Shown here: positions 1 through 5,798 of the stretch, piece after piece
Layout: every line of letters starts with the position of its first letter
Numbering within the stretch: position 1 is the first letter of the stretch
DNA from: Planctomycetota bacterium
GTDB taxonomy: Bacteria > Planctomycetota > B15-G4 > JADJEK01
DNA length: 7,352 nucleotides
Reading direction: 5' to 3'
Assembly: GCA_016795255.1 (NCBI GenBank)
Contig: JAEUIB010000839.1
Location: forward strand, 1-7,352
Position numbers and translations under genes: made by a program
The notes under the pieces: model-generated
The model's input: only the letters and a program-made list of their open reading frames with translations
What the model was told of the DNA's origin: nothing
The model's database searches: none

Positions 1-279
1 GCCAACACGGCGATCCTGACCGCGGCGCGATCCCGGTCCGGATGGAAGCTCGTGCTGCCGTGGCCGTCCGCCACGCTGGAGCGCCCCACGCTGTTCGACC
101 TACGCAACGATCCCCGCGAGGCCGCCCCGCTGCCGGTGGAGGGCGACATCGCGCAGAAACTCGGCCGCGCGATCACGCTGTTCCGCGAATCGGCGCTGGT
201 CCCGGGCCGATCCGAGGACGTCGTCGACGACGAGGTCCTCGCCCGAATGCGCGAACTCGGCTACGTCGGCGGCAAGTGA
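1..279 (+). CDS. Probable sulfatase, C-terminal fragment (5' end outside window)
   Basis: The frame is open from base 1 and ends at TGA 277-279, leaving the last 92 residues of a longer protein. The visible part has the layout of a type I (formylglycine-dependent) sulfatase C-terminus: a strand with WKLVLPW, then LFDLRNDPREAAPL (the usual 'LYDL..DP.E..NL' stretch), a helix, and the closing RMRELGYVGGK, close to the 'LRALGYVG' ending common in bacterial sulfatases. The catalytic C/S-x-P-x-R motif and metal-binding residues lie upstream and cannot be checked. Such enzymes hydrolyse sulfate esters, often on polysaccharides, usually in the periplasm or outside the cell. The gene lies 51 bases upstream of the PSCyt1/PSD1 gene on the same strand, so the two may be co-transcribed. 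Another alkaline-phosphatase-superfamily hydrolase is the main alternative. Confidence 0.75.
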   Translation, partial: ANTAILTAARSRSGWKLVLPWPSATLERPTLFDLRNDPREAAPLPVEGDIAQKLGRAITLFRESALVPGRSEDVVDDEVLARMRELGYVGGK

Positions 280-294
280 CGGGGTCCGGCGAAC

Positions 295-300
295 TACACT
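295..300 (+). promoter_or_regulatory. Weak candidate -10 element ahead of the PSCyt1/PSD1 gene
   Basis: The 51-base gap 280-330 is the only non-coding stretch upstream of the two-gene unit 331-3930. It contains TACACT (295-300), which matches TATAAT at 4 of 6 positions. I see no convincing -35 box at the right distance, since that position falls in the end of the sulfatase gene. Transcription may simply continue from the sulfatase gene. This is a weak pattern match only. Confidence 0.2.
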
Positions 301-330
301 GGGCGCCCCGCTCCGCGCGGAATCGCCGCC

Positions 331-2496
331 ATGCGCCTCCTCGCCGCTTCCCTCCTGATCGTCGTCACGTCGTCGGCATCCGGTGACGAGCTGATCTACG
401 ACCGCGACGTCCGCCCCGTGCTGGCGGTCCACTGCCTGCGTTGCCACAGCGGGCCGCAAGCGAAGGCCGAGTTGCGGCTCGACGATCGCGCGAGTCTCGT
501 CGGCGCGCGAGGCGACTCCCCCGCCGCCGTCGTTCCATCGGCCGCGGACGCGAGTCCGCTGATCGAGCGCGTGCGATCGACCGGCGACGACCGCATGCCT
601 CCGAAGGGCCCGGCGCTCGACGCGGCGCAGATCGCTCTGCTCGAGCGGTGGATCGACGACGGCGCGTCGTTCGATGCGCTCGATGCGAACGGTCACCATT
701 GGCATTGGGCCTATCGCCCGATCGCACGCCCCGCTCCGCCGCCGGTCGTCCGCGCCGACTGGCCGCGGAACGACGTCGATCGCTTCGTCCTCGCGCGCAT
801 CGAAGCGGCCGGGCTCGAGCCGGCGCCGGAAGCCGACCGCGCCACGCTCGCGCGACGGCTCGCGCTCGATCTGACGGGGCTGCCGCCGACGCTCGAGGAA
901 CTCGATGCGTTCCTCGCCGATCCGCGCGACGACGCGTACGAGCGCTACGTCGACGCGTTGCTGGCGTCGCCCGCGTACGCCGAGCATCTCGCGCGGACGT
1001 GGCTCGACCTCGCGCACTACGCGGACACGCACGGGTACGAGAAGGACGGCCGACGCTCGATGTGGCCGTGGCGCGACGCGGTGATCGACGCGTTCGACGA
1101 GGACGTGCCGTTCGACGCGTTCACGCGCCAGCAGATCGCCGGCGATCTCCAGCCCGATGCGTCGGCGACGGATCGCATCGCGACCGGTTTCCTGCGCAAC
1201 ACGATGATCAACGAAGAGGGGGGCGTCGATCCCGAGGAGTACCGCGTCGAAGCGGTCGCCGATCGCCTGAACACGATCGGCGCGGTCTGGCTCGGGTCGA
1301 CGCTGACGTGCGCTCGCTGCCACGACCACAAGTACGACCCGTTCACGCAACGCGACTACTTCCGCCTGTTCGCGTTCCTGAACCAGGACGAGCCCGACAC
1401 GGTGCCGACGTCGCACGGCTCGCTCGCCGGCGGCGCGACCGAAACCGTTCCCGGTCCGCCCGCGGCCGACGGCGCGGCGACTCAAGCGTCGACGCTCGTG
1501 ATGAAGAAGGCCGACACGCCGCGCACGACGCACGTGTTCGCCGGCGGCAGCTTCTTGTCGCCGACGGTCGCCGTCGACGCCGGCACGCCGGAGTTCCTGC
1601 CGCGACCGACCGGCGACGGCCGCGACCGCGCGGCGCTCGCCGCGTGGCTGACGGATCCGAGCAACCCACTGCCGCCGCGCGTCCTCGCGAATCGACTGTT
1701 CGGCATCGCCCTCGCGCGACCGCTCGTCGCGACGCTGGACGACTTCGGGACGCAGGGCGATCCGCCGACGCATCCGGAACTGCTCGACTGGCTGGCCTCG
1801 GAGTTCGTCCGCGACGGCTGGAGCGTGAAGCGCTTCCTGCGCCTCTTGGTCACGTCGGCGACGTATCGCCAATCGTCGATCGCCGACGCGGCGACGCTGG
1901 ACGCGGATCCTGGGAATCGGCTGCTCGCGCGCGCGCAGCGAGTCCGCGTCGAGGCGGAAGTCGTTCGCGACGTCGCGCTGTCGGTCGGCGGCATCCTGTC
2001 GCGCAAGCGCGGCGGGCCGAGCGTGTTCCCGCCGCAGCCGGACGGCATCTGGACGATGATCTACAACGACGATCGGTGGGTCGAGAGCGCCGGCGAGGAT
2101 CGACTGCGACGCGGGCTCTACACGTTCTGGCGACGCACCGCTCCGTACCCGTCGTTCGTGACGTTCGACGCGCCGAGCCGCGAGACGTGCATCGCCACAC
2201 GCCCTCGTTCGAACACGCCGCTGCAGGCGCTCGTGCTGTTGAACGACCCCGCGTTCGTCGAGGCGCAGCACGCGCTCGCGAGCCGCATGCTCGAACGTGC
2301 CGACGCGACCGACGCGCAGCGCATCGTCCACGGCTTCCGCCGCGCGACGTCACGTGTGCCGGACGCGGTCGAGCTCGACACCTTGCTCGATCTCCTCGCG
2401 AGCGAGCGCACCGCGCATCCCGACGCGATCGAAGCACCGTGGCGCGTCGTCGCCGGCGTGTTGTTGAACCTCGACGAGACCATCACGCGGAGCTGA
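331..2496 (+). CDS. PSCyt1/PSD1-type exported protein (cytochrome-c-like, DUF1549, DUF1553)
   Basis: This 721-residue protein starts with a Sec-type signal peptide (about residues 1-18, MRLLAASLLIVVTSSASG). A planctomycete cytochrome-c-like domain follows, with CLRCH at 35-39 as heme-binding motif and RMPP near 88-91 supplying a likely axial Met. DUF1549 spans roughly 125-345 (NDVDRFVLARIE, LDLTGLPPT) and carries a second CxxCH, CARCHDHKYDPF, from Cys327. DUF1553 spans roughly 430-715 (THPELLDWLA, SATYRQSS, RSNTPLQALVLLNDP) and ends in LNLDETITRS, the usual family ending. The biochemical role is not established; proposals involve polysaccharide breakdown or envelope redox chemistry. The ATG at 331 fits the signal peptide but has no clear Shine-Dalgarno. 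The region between DUF1549 and DUF1553 is a short linker with the conserved PRTTHVFAGGSFL segment and no inserted lectin-like domain, so this is a compact family member. The DUF1501 gene follows 3 bases later. Confidence 0.97.
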   Translation: MRLLAASLLIVVTSSASGDELIYDRDVRPVLAVHCLRCHSGPQAKAELRLDDRASLVGARGDSPAAVVPSAADASPLIERVRSTGDDRMPPKGPALDAAQIALLERWIDDGASFDALDANGHHWHWAYRPIARPAPPPVVRADWPRNDVDRFVLARIEAAGLEPAPEADRATLARRLALDLTGLPPTLEELDAFLADPRDDAYERYVDALLASPAYAEHLARTWLDLAHYADTHGYEKDGRRSMWPWRDAVIDAFDEDVPFDAFTRQQIAGDLQPDASATDRIATGFLRNTMINEEGGVDPEEYRVEAVADRLNTIGAVWLGSTLTCARCHDHKYDPFTQRDYFRLFAFLNQDEPDTVPTSHGSLAGGATETVPGPPAADGAATQASTLVMKKADTPRTTHVFAGGSFLSPTVAVDAGTPEFLPRPTGDGRDRAALAAWLTDPSNPLPPRVLANRLFGIALARPLVATLDDFGTQGDPPTHPELLDWLASEFVRDGWSVKRFLRLLVTSATYRQSSIADAATLDADPGNRLLARAQRVRVEAEVVRDVALSVGGILSRKRGGPSVFPPQPDGIWTMIYNDDRWVESAGEDRLRRGLYTFWRRTAPYPSFVTFDAPSRETCIATRPRSNTPLQALVLLNDPAFVEAQHALASRMLERADATDAQRIVHGFRRATSRVPDAVELDTLLDLLASERTAHPDAIEAPWRVVAGVLLNLDETITRS

Positions 2497-2499
2497 ACC

Positions 2500-3930
2500 A
2501 TGCGCGACGAACTCGAACCCCGCCGCTGCACGCGCCGCGAATGGCTCCGCGATTGCGGGATCGGTCTCGGCTCGATCGCCCTCGCCTCTCTGGATGCGAA
2601 GGACGCGCTCGCCGCCGGCGCGGGTTCGGCGCGGCCGCCGCACTTCCGAGCGCGCGCGAAGTCCGTCATCCACCTGTTCATGAACGGCGGCCCGTCGCAG
2701 ATCGACCTGTTCGATCCGAAGCCGATGCTCGTCGAGCGGAACCGCCAACCGATCCCCGAGTCGTTCACCAACGGTGAGCGGTTCGCGTTCATCAAGGGCA
2801 CGCCGAAGCTGCTCGGCTCGCCGTTCGCGTTCGCGCGACACGGTCGCAGCGGCGCCGAGATCTCGGAACTCCTGCCGCACACGGCGTCGATCGCCGACGA
2901 GCTCGCGATCGTGCGCTCGGTGAAGACCGACCAGTTCAACCACGCGCCGGCCGAGCTGTTCATGAACACCGGCTTCGCGCGCATCGGGCGACCGAGTCTC
3001 GGCTCGTGGCTGTCGTACGGCATCGGCAGCGCGAACGCGGATCTTCCGGCGTTCGTCGTGCTGTTGTCCGGCGGCGGGCAGCCGAGCGGTGGCTACTCGT
3101 GCTGGGGATCCGGCTTCCTGCCGACCGAGCATCAGGGCGTCGTGTTCCGCTCCGGCCGCGACCCGGTGTTGTTCGTCAACGATCCGCCCGACGTCGCGCG
3201 CGACTCGCGCCGACGCGGGCTCGACGCGTTGCGTGCGCTGAATCGCCGGCGCCTCGACACGGTGCGCGACCCCGAGATCGCGACGCGCATCGCCGCGTAC
3301 GAAATGGCGTTCCGTATGCAAACCAGCGCCCCGGAACTCGCCGATCTGTCGACCGAGCCGGCCGCGGTGCTCGAAGAGTACGGCGCGACGCCGGGCGAAG
3401 CCTCGTTCGCGAACAACTGCGTCCTGGCCCGCCGGATGATCGAGCGCGGCGTTCGCTTCGTGCAGCTCTACCACCGCGGTTGGGACAGTCACGGCACCGG
3501 GACGCACGACGATCTGCTGACGTCGCTCCGCGAGCGCTGCGCGCAGACCGATCGAGCTTGCGCCGCGCTCGTGCGCGACCTCAAGCGCCGAGGTCTGCTC
3601 GACGAGACGCTCGTCGTCTGGGGCGGAGAGTTCGGACGGACTCCGATGAACGAAGAGCGCGACGGCTCGCAGTTCCTCGGCAGAGATCACCATCCGCACG
3701 CGTTCACGATGTGGTTCGCCGGGGGCGGCGTGAAGCGCGGAATCACGATCGGCGAGACCGACGAGCTCGGCTACTTCGTGGTGCGCGATCCGGTGCACGT
3801 GCACGACCTGCACGCGACTCTGCTGCACCTGCTCGGACTCGAGCACACGCGGCTGACGTATCGATCGCAGGGGCGCGACTTCCGCCTGACCGACGTACAC
3901 GGCGAAGTGTTCGCGCCGCTGCTGGCCTGA
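2500..3930 (+). CDS. DUF1501 family protein, Tat-exported
   Basis: This 476-residue protein starts with a twin-arginine signal: CTRREWLRDCGIGLGS (residues 10-25) has the S/T-R-R-x-F/W-L pattern followed by a hydrophobic stretch. The mature part matches DUF1501 along its length: HLFMNGGPSQIDLFDPKP near residue 60, FNHAPAELFMNTG, GYSCWGSGFLP, WDSHG, VVWGGEFGRTP (about 373-383), GRDHHPHAFTMWFAGGG (about 394-410), then VHVHDLHATLLHLLGL and TYRSQGRDFRLTDVHGEV at the end. Conserved Asp/His clusters suggest a metal-dependent hydrolase related to the sulfatase/alkaline phosphatase fold; the substrate is unknown. The ATG at 2500 is supported by GGAG at 2489-2492, which lies inside the end of the upstream gene. 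The 3-base gap implies translational coupling and a joint function with the PSCyt1/PSD1 protein, the usual arrangement in planctomycetes. Confidence 0.97.
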   Translation: MRDELEPRRCTRREWLRDCGIGLGSIALASLDAKDALAAGAGSARPPHFRARAKSVIHLFMNGGPSQIDLFDPKPMLVERNRQPIPESFTNGERFAFIKGTPKLLGSPFAFARHGRSGAEISELLPHTASIADELAIVRSVKTDQFNHAPAELFMNTGFARIGRPSLGSWLSYGIGSANADLPAFVVLLSGGGQPSGGYSCWGSGFLPTEHQGVVFRSGRDPVLFVNDPPDVARDSRRRGLDALRALNRRRLDTVRDPEIATRIAAYEMAFRMQTSAPELADLSTEPAAVLEEYGATPGEASFANNCVLARRMIERGVRFVQLYHRGWDSHGTGTHDDLLTSLRERCAQTDRACAALVRDLKRRGLLDETLVVWGGEFGRTPMNEERDGSQFLGRDHHPHAFTMWFAGGGVKRGITIGETDELGYFVVRDPVHVHDLHATLLHLLGLEHTRLTYRSQGRDFRLTDVHGEVFAPLLA

Positions 3931-3946
3931 CGACTCGCTACGAAAG

Positions 3947-3966
3947 CGCCCGTCGGTGGTCGGGCG
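3947..3966 (-). terminator. Hairpin in the convergent gap, possible terminator
   Basis: The 42-base gap between the converging DUF1501 and glycosyltransferase genes contains CGCCCG (3947-3952) and CGGGCG (3961-3966), a perfect 6-bp GC stem with an 8-base loop. On the minus strand it lies just after the glycosyltransferase stop codon and is followed by CTTTCGT, a weak U-containing tail. On the plus strand there is no T tract. It could end minus-strand transcripts or act in both directions, but it lacks a proper poly-U run. Confidence 0.4.
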
Positions 3967-3972
3967 AGCACG

Positions 3973-4788
3973 TCAGCAGAGTCGCGGACTGCGATGCAGA
4001 TCGGGGAGTCGCGAGCGACGCTGACGCACGATCCGGCGTCGAATACGAACCAGGTCGGCGACGGTCCGCGGGACTTGCGCGACCTCGCGCCAACTCGGCC
4101 GCCGCGGGCAGCGCGACGGTAGTTCGATTTCGGTGATGCGGAGTCCGATCTGTCGAGCGAGCGCCAGCACTTCGACGTCGAACGCTCGGCCGTCGATCTC
4201 CGACAGGCGGGCCAATTCACGCGCGATCGAACCGCGAACCAACTTGAAGCCGGTCTGGGTATCGCGGATCCCGGTCGGGACCAACGTGGCGGCGACCGTC
4301 GCGAGACCGCGCGCGGCGACTCTCGCGCATCGTGCTCCCAGCGAAGCCGGAGCGGAGGCCCACGACCGTGCGCCGATCGCGATGTCCGATCCGCGGCGGA
4401 TCGACGCCTCGAGTCGTTCGAACGCTTCCATCGGAGTTCCCGAATCGACGTCCAACGTCAACACGAGAGCGCCGCGAGCCGCGAGCCAGCCGGCGCGAAT
4501 CGCCGCGCCCTTGCCGCCGGCACTGGACGGCCGGACGACGCGCAGGACGTCGAACAACTCGGAATGCCCTTCGGCGACGAGAGCCGTCGCATCGCGACTG
4601 CCGTCGTCGACGACGATCACTTCGGCGCTGACCGAGCGAGCTTCCAGATACCGCGCGAGCCGCAGCAACGAGGCGCCGAGGCGGCGCTCTTCGTCCCGCG
4701 CGGGGATCACGACCGACAACGACGGAGGAAGCGGCGCAACGGCGGCCGATTGCGGATCGGGACTCGGCTCGAGCTGCGCCAGCATCAT
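3973..4788 (-). CDS. Family 2 glycosyltransferase, polyprenyl-phosphate sugar transferase type
   Basis: This 271-residue protein resembles dolichyl/undecaprenyl-phosphate mannosyl- or glucosyltransferases (DPM1-like GT2). The GT-A fold motifs occur in order: LSVVIPARDEERRL (24-37), VIVVDDGSRD (57-66), GGKGAAIRAG (91-100), the DxD metal site as LTLDVDSGTP (110-119), and DTQTGFKLVRG from 176. FDVEVLALARQIGL and ITEIELP follow near the C-terminus. Such enzymes move a sugar from a nucleotide donor to a lipid phosphate at the cytoplasmic face of the membrane. I see no transmembrane segment, so it is of the soluble, peripheral type. The usual DADLSTP or DADGQHP stretch reads DVDSGTP here, keeping both aspartates. 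The start is one of two consecutive ATGs (4788 or 4785). GAGAG overlapping the upstream stop codon is the likely ribosome site. The gene follows the pseudopilin gene by 10 bases, so the two form one operon. Confidence 0.94.
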   Translation of the reverse strand: MMLAQLEPSPDPQSAAVAPLPPSLSVVIPARDEERRLGASLLRLARYLEARSVSAEVIVVDDGSRDATALVAEGHSELFDVLRVVRPSSAGGKGAAIRAGWLAARGALVLTLDVDSGTPMEAFERLEASIRRGSDIAIGARSWASAPASLGARCARVAARGLATVAATLVPTGIRDTQTGFKLVRGSIARELARLSEIDGRAFDVEVLALARQIGLRITEIELPSRCPRRPSWREVAQVPRTVADLVRIRRRIVRQRRSRLPDLHRSPRLC

Positions 4789-4798
4789 CGTGGGTCTC

Positions 4799-5380
4799 TC
4801 ACAAGCCTCGCGTGACGACTTGGAGCAGGTCGTCGCCGACCATGGTTCCGGTCGCGCACTGCGTGGCGTTCATTTCGAATTGCAGATTCGGCCCGGCGCA
4901 ATGCAGCACGATGCCGCCGCCCGCGCCGATCGCCGTGTTCTTTGCGTACGTGTAGACGCGGTACAGGTTGCCCCACGGATCGACGAGCCCGCGGGCCGCC
5001 GTCGAGCCCGAGCCCGCGACCGCGATCGTCCACGAGCCGCCGTTCGACACGCCGCTGTTCAAGTACGGGCCGTTCCAACCCTTGCGATTGAACGAGTTGG
5101 TGTAGAGGCACGCGTAGCCGGTCAGGTTGCCGCTGGTCGAACTCGCCGCGAACTGCTTCGGCGTGACGTTCGAATTGCCCGGCCACGTACTCGTGTGCGA
5201 GTAGTACCGATTGAACGCGTCGGCCGTCGTTTTCATGTCCGTCTGCGCGCGAGCCATCCGCGCGGCGTCGAGCTCCTTCGTCACCAGCGGCACGAGGACG
5301 CCGGCGAGCAGCAGGAGGATCGCGACGACCACGATGAGTTCGATCAACGAAAAGGCGCGGCGGAAGGATCGAAGGTGCAC
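4799..5380 (-). CDS. Type II secretion-type pseudopilin (GspG-like)
   Basis: With a GTG start at 5380 this is a 193-residue prepilin. The leader VHLRSFRRA is cut before Phe10 (RRA|FSLIE), with Glu14 at mature position +5, followed by the hydrophobic helix LIVVVAILLLLAGVLVPLV and an amphipathic continuation (KELDAARMARAQTDMK). The globular part has GspG-like features, WNGPYL near the middle and GLVDPWGNLYRVYTY later, where DPWG.PY is a family hallmark. Three cysteines lie in the C-terminal half. Such proteins assemble into a type II secretion pseudopilus or type IV pilus-like fibre at the inner membrane. The residue at -1 is Ala rather than the common Gly. The frame stays open to an ATG at 5656 and contains another upstream ATG, but only the GTG gives a normal short leader. 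GGAG lies 10 bases upstream of the GTG. The glycosyltransferase gene follows immediately. A minor pseudopilin is an alternative. Confidence 0.92.
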   Translation of the reverse strand: MHLRSFRRAFSLIELIVVVAILLLLAGVLVPLVTKELDAARMARAQTDMKTTADAFNRYYSHTSTWPGNSNVTPKQFAASSTSGNLTGYACLYTNSFNRKGWNGPYLNSGVSNGGSWTIAVAGSGSTAARGLVDPWGNLYRVYTYAKNTAIGAGGGIVLHCAGPNLQFEMNATQCATGTMVGDDLLQVVTRGL

Positions 5381-5452
5381 GTTCGGAGAGCTCCAACCAT
5401 CGGGAGGGGTAACGACCGTCGACGAATCCCGCAGGACGCTTGCCGGAACTCC

Positions 5453-5474
5453 GTCGTCGAGCGGCATCGACGAC
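5453..5474. repeat. Perfect 8-bp hairpin upstream of the pseudopilin gene
   Basis: GTCGTCGA (5453-5460) and TCGACGAC (5467-5474) are exact reverse complements separated by GCGGCA. The hairpin lies 73 bases upstream of the pseudopilin GTG, so it would probably be in the 5' leader of that transcript. It may be an operator dyad or an RNA structure. Confidence 0.6.
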
Positions 5475-5494
5475 CTTTCGCCCCGAACTTGAGC
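5462..5494 (-). promoter_or_regulatory. Weak sigma-28-like promoter candidate for the pseudopilin gene
   Basis: Read on the minus strand, CTCAAG is followed after about 16-17 bases by GTCGATGC. This resembles the motility sigma factor pattern TAAA-N15-GCCGATAA, with 3 of 4 bases at the -35 and 5 of 8 at the -10. The spacing is about two bases too long, and the candidate -10 overlaps the 8-bp hairpin at 5453-5474. It would start a transcript about 75 bases ahead of the GTG. This rests on partial pattern similarity only. Confidence 0.15.
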
Positions 5495-5540
5495 CGAATC
5501 GCTTTTTTCGACACCTCCGCGGAAGCGGCGGAAAGCCCCA

Positions 5541-5568
5541 CCAGGCGCCTCCGCCTGGATCCCGGGAT
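5541..5568. repeat. Perfect hairpin plus adjacent 10-base palindrome
   Basis: CCAGGCG (5541-5547) and CGCCTGG (5552-5558) form a perfect 7-bp stem with the 4-base loop CCTC. The palindrome ATCCCGGGAT (5559-5568) follows directly. They lie between divergent genes, about 160 bases upstream of the pseudopilin GTG. They could be a dyad operator or part of a structured leader RNA; no T tract suggests a terminator. Confidence 0.6.
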
Positions 5569-5606
5569 CGACGACGAGCGAATTGCCGTCGCGAGGGCGT
5601 CTCCGT

Positions 5607-5637
5607 AGGCGACCGCCGGGCCCGGCACTCGTCGCCT
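5607..5637. repeat. Nested hairpin with internal 12-base palindrome
   Basis: AGGCGAC (5607-5613) pairs with GTCGCCT (5631-5637), and the enclosed segment contains the perfect palindrome GCCGGGCCCGGC (5615-5626). It is located in the divergent intergenic region, with no T tract on either side. Its function is unknown; it may be a regulator-binding dyad or a leader RNA structure. Confidence 0.5.
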
Positions 5638-5705
5638 CCTGGGTCCTGGCCTCCACCCCGCGAAACAGCGCATTCGGCTGCGTCGACTCGTCCGGGACTC
5701 GATGC

Positions 5706-5733
5706 TTGCTTCATCGAATCGACTTCGTATGTT
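5706..5733 (+). promoter_or_regulatory. Candidate sigma-70-type promoter of the coiled-coil gene
   Basis: The segment from about 5700 to 5780 is clearly more AT-rich than its surroundings. It contains TTGCTT (5706-5711) and, 16 bases on, TATGTT (5728-5733), which match TTGACA and TATAAT only partly. TTAATT at 5746-5751 is an alternative -10. Either would give a short leader before the GTG start at 5799. The boxes are weak, so the base-composition dip is the better evidence. Confidence 0.3.
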
Positions 5734-5785
5734 GTGGCCGTCTCCTTAATTGCCAGACGTCTTTCCAAACCCCTACGAACGAAAC

Positions 5786-5790
5786 GAGGT
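5786..5790 (+). promoter_or_regulatory. Ribosome binding site that fixes the GTG start
   Basis: GAGGT at 5786-5790 lies 8 bases upstream of the GTG at 5799, an ideal Shine-Dalgarno spacing. The first in-frame ATG (5823) has no such site, so the GTG is preferred. Confidence 0.75.
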
Positions 5791-5798
5791 CCACGACC

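Larger units (their letters stand above)
5381..5798. promoter_or_regulatory. 418-base divergent intergenic region with several hairpins
   Basis: This stretch separates the minus-strand pseudopilin gene from the plus-strand coiled-coil gene and should hold both promoters. I find no credible gene in it, as the open frames have no family features. It contains four perfect self-complementary elements: GTCGTCGA/TCGACGAC (5453-5460/5467-5474, 6-base loop); CCAGGCG/CGCCTGG (5541-5547/5552-5558, 4-base loop); the palindrome ATCCCGGGAT (5559-5568); and AGGCGAC/GTCGCCT (5607-5613/5631-5637) enclosing the 12-base palindrome at 5615-5626. A run of six T (5503-5508) reads as A6 on the minus strand. If pseudopilin transcription starts near the far side, these would lie in its 5' leader. 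I could not match the pattern to a known riboswitch. Confidence 0.5.

Noticed and set aside
100..2331. 743-codon open frame on the minus strand, antisense to the PSCyt1/PSD1 gene
   Set aside because: Its translation is dominated by Arg, Ala and Val without domain motifs, as expected for the complement of a GC-rich gene. The plus-strand gene is a confident family match.
441..2777. 778-codon plus-strand frame overlapping the PSCyt1/PSD1 gene
   Set aside because: Arg-rich, low-complexity translation crossing the boundary of two well-supported genes; a frame shadow.
5381..5500. c-di-GMP-I (GEMM) riboswitch upstream of the pseudopilin gene
   Set aside because: I looked for the GGCAAACC-like and GACGCAAAGCC-like conserved segments on the minus strand and did not find them.
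5503..5508. T6 run as an intrinsic terminator on the plus strand
   Set aside because: No strong GC hairpin lies directly upstream, and no plus-strand gene ends before it.
4133..5608. 491-codon plus-strand frame opposite the glycosyltransferase and pseudopilin genes
   Set aside because: It runs antisense through two genes with clear motifs and shows no protein-like features of its own.
5383..5656. N-terminal extension of the pseudopilin to the ATG at 5656 or the in-frame ATG at 5467
   Set aside because: Prepilin leaders are short. The extension runs through hairpin-rich intergenic sequence, while the GTG at 5380 gives a normal nine-residue leader with GGAG upstream.
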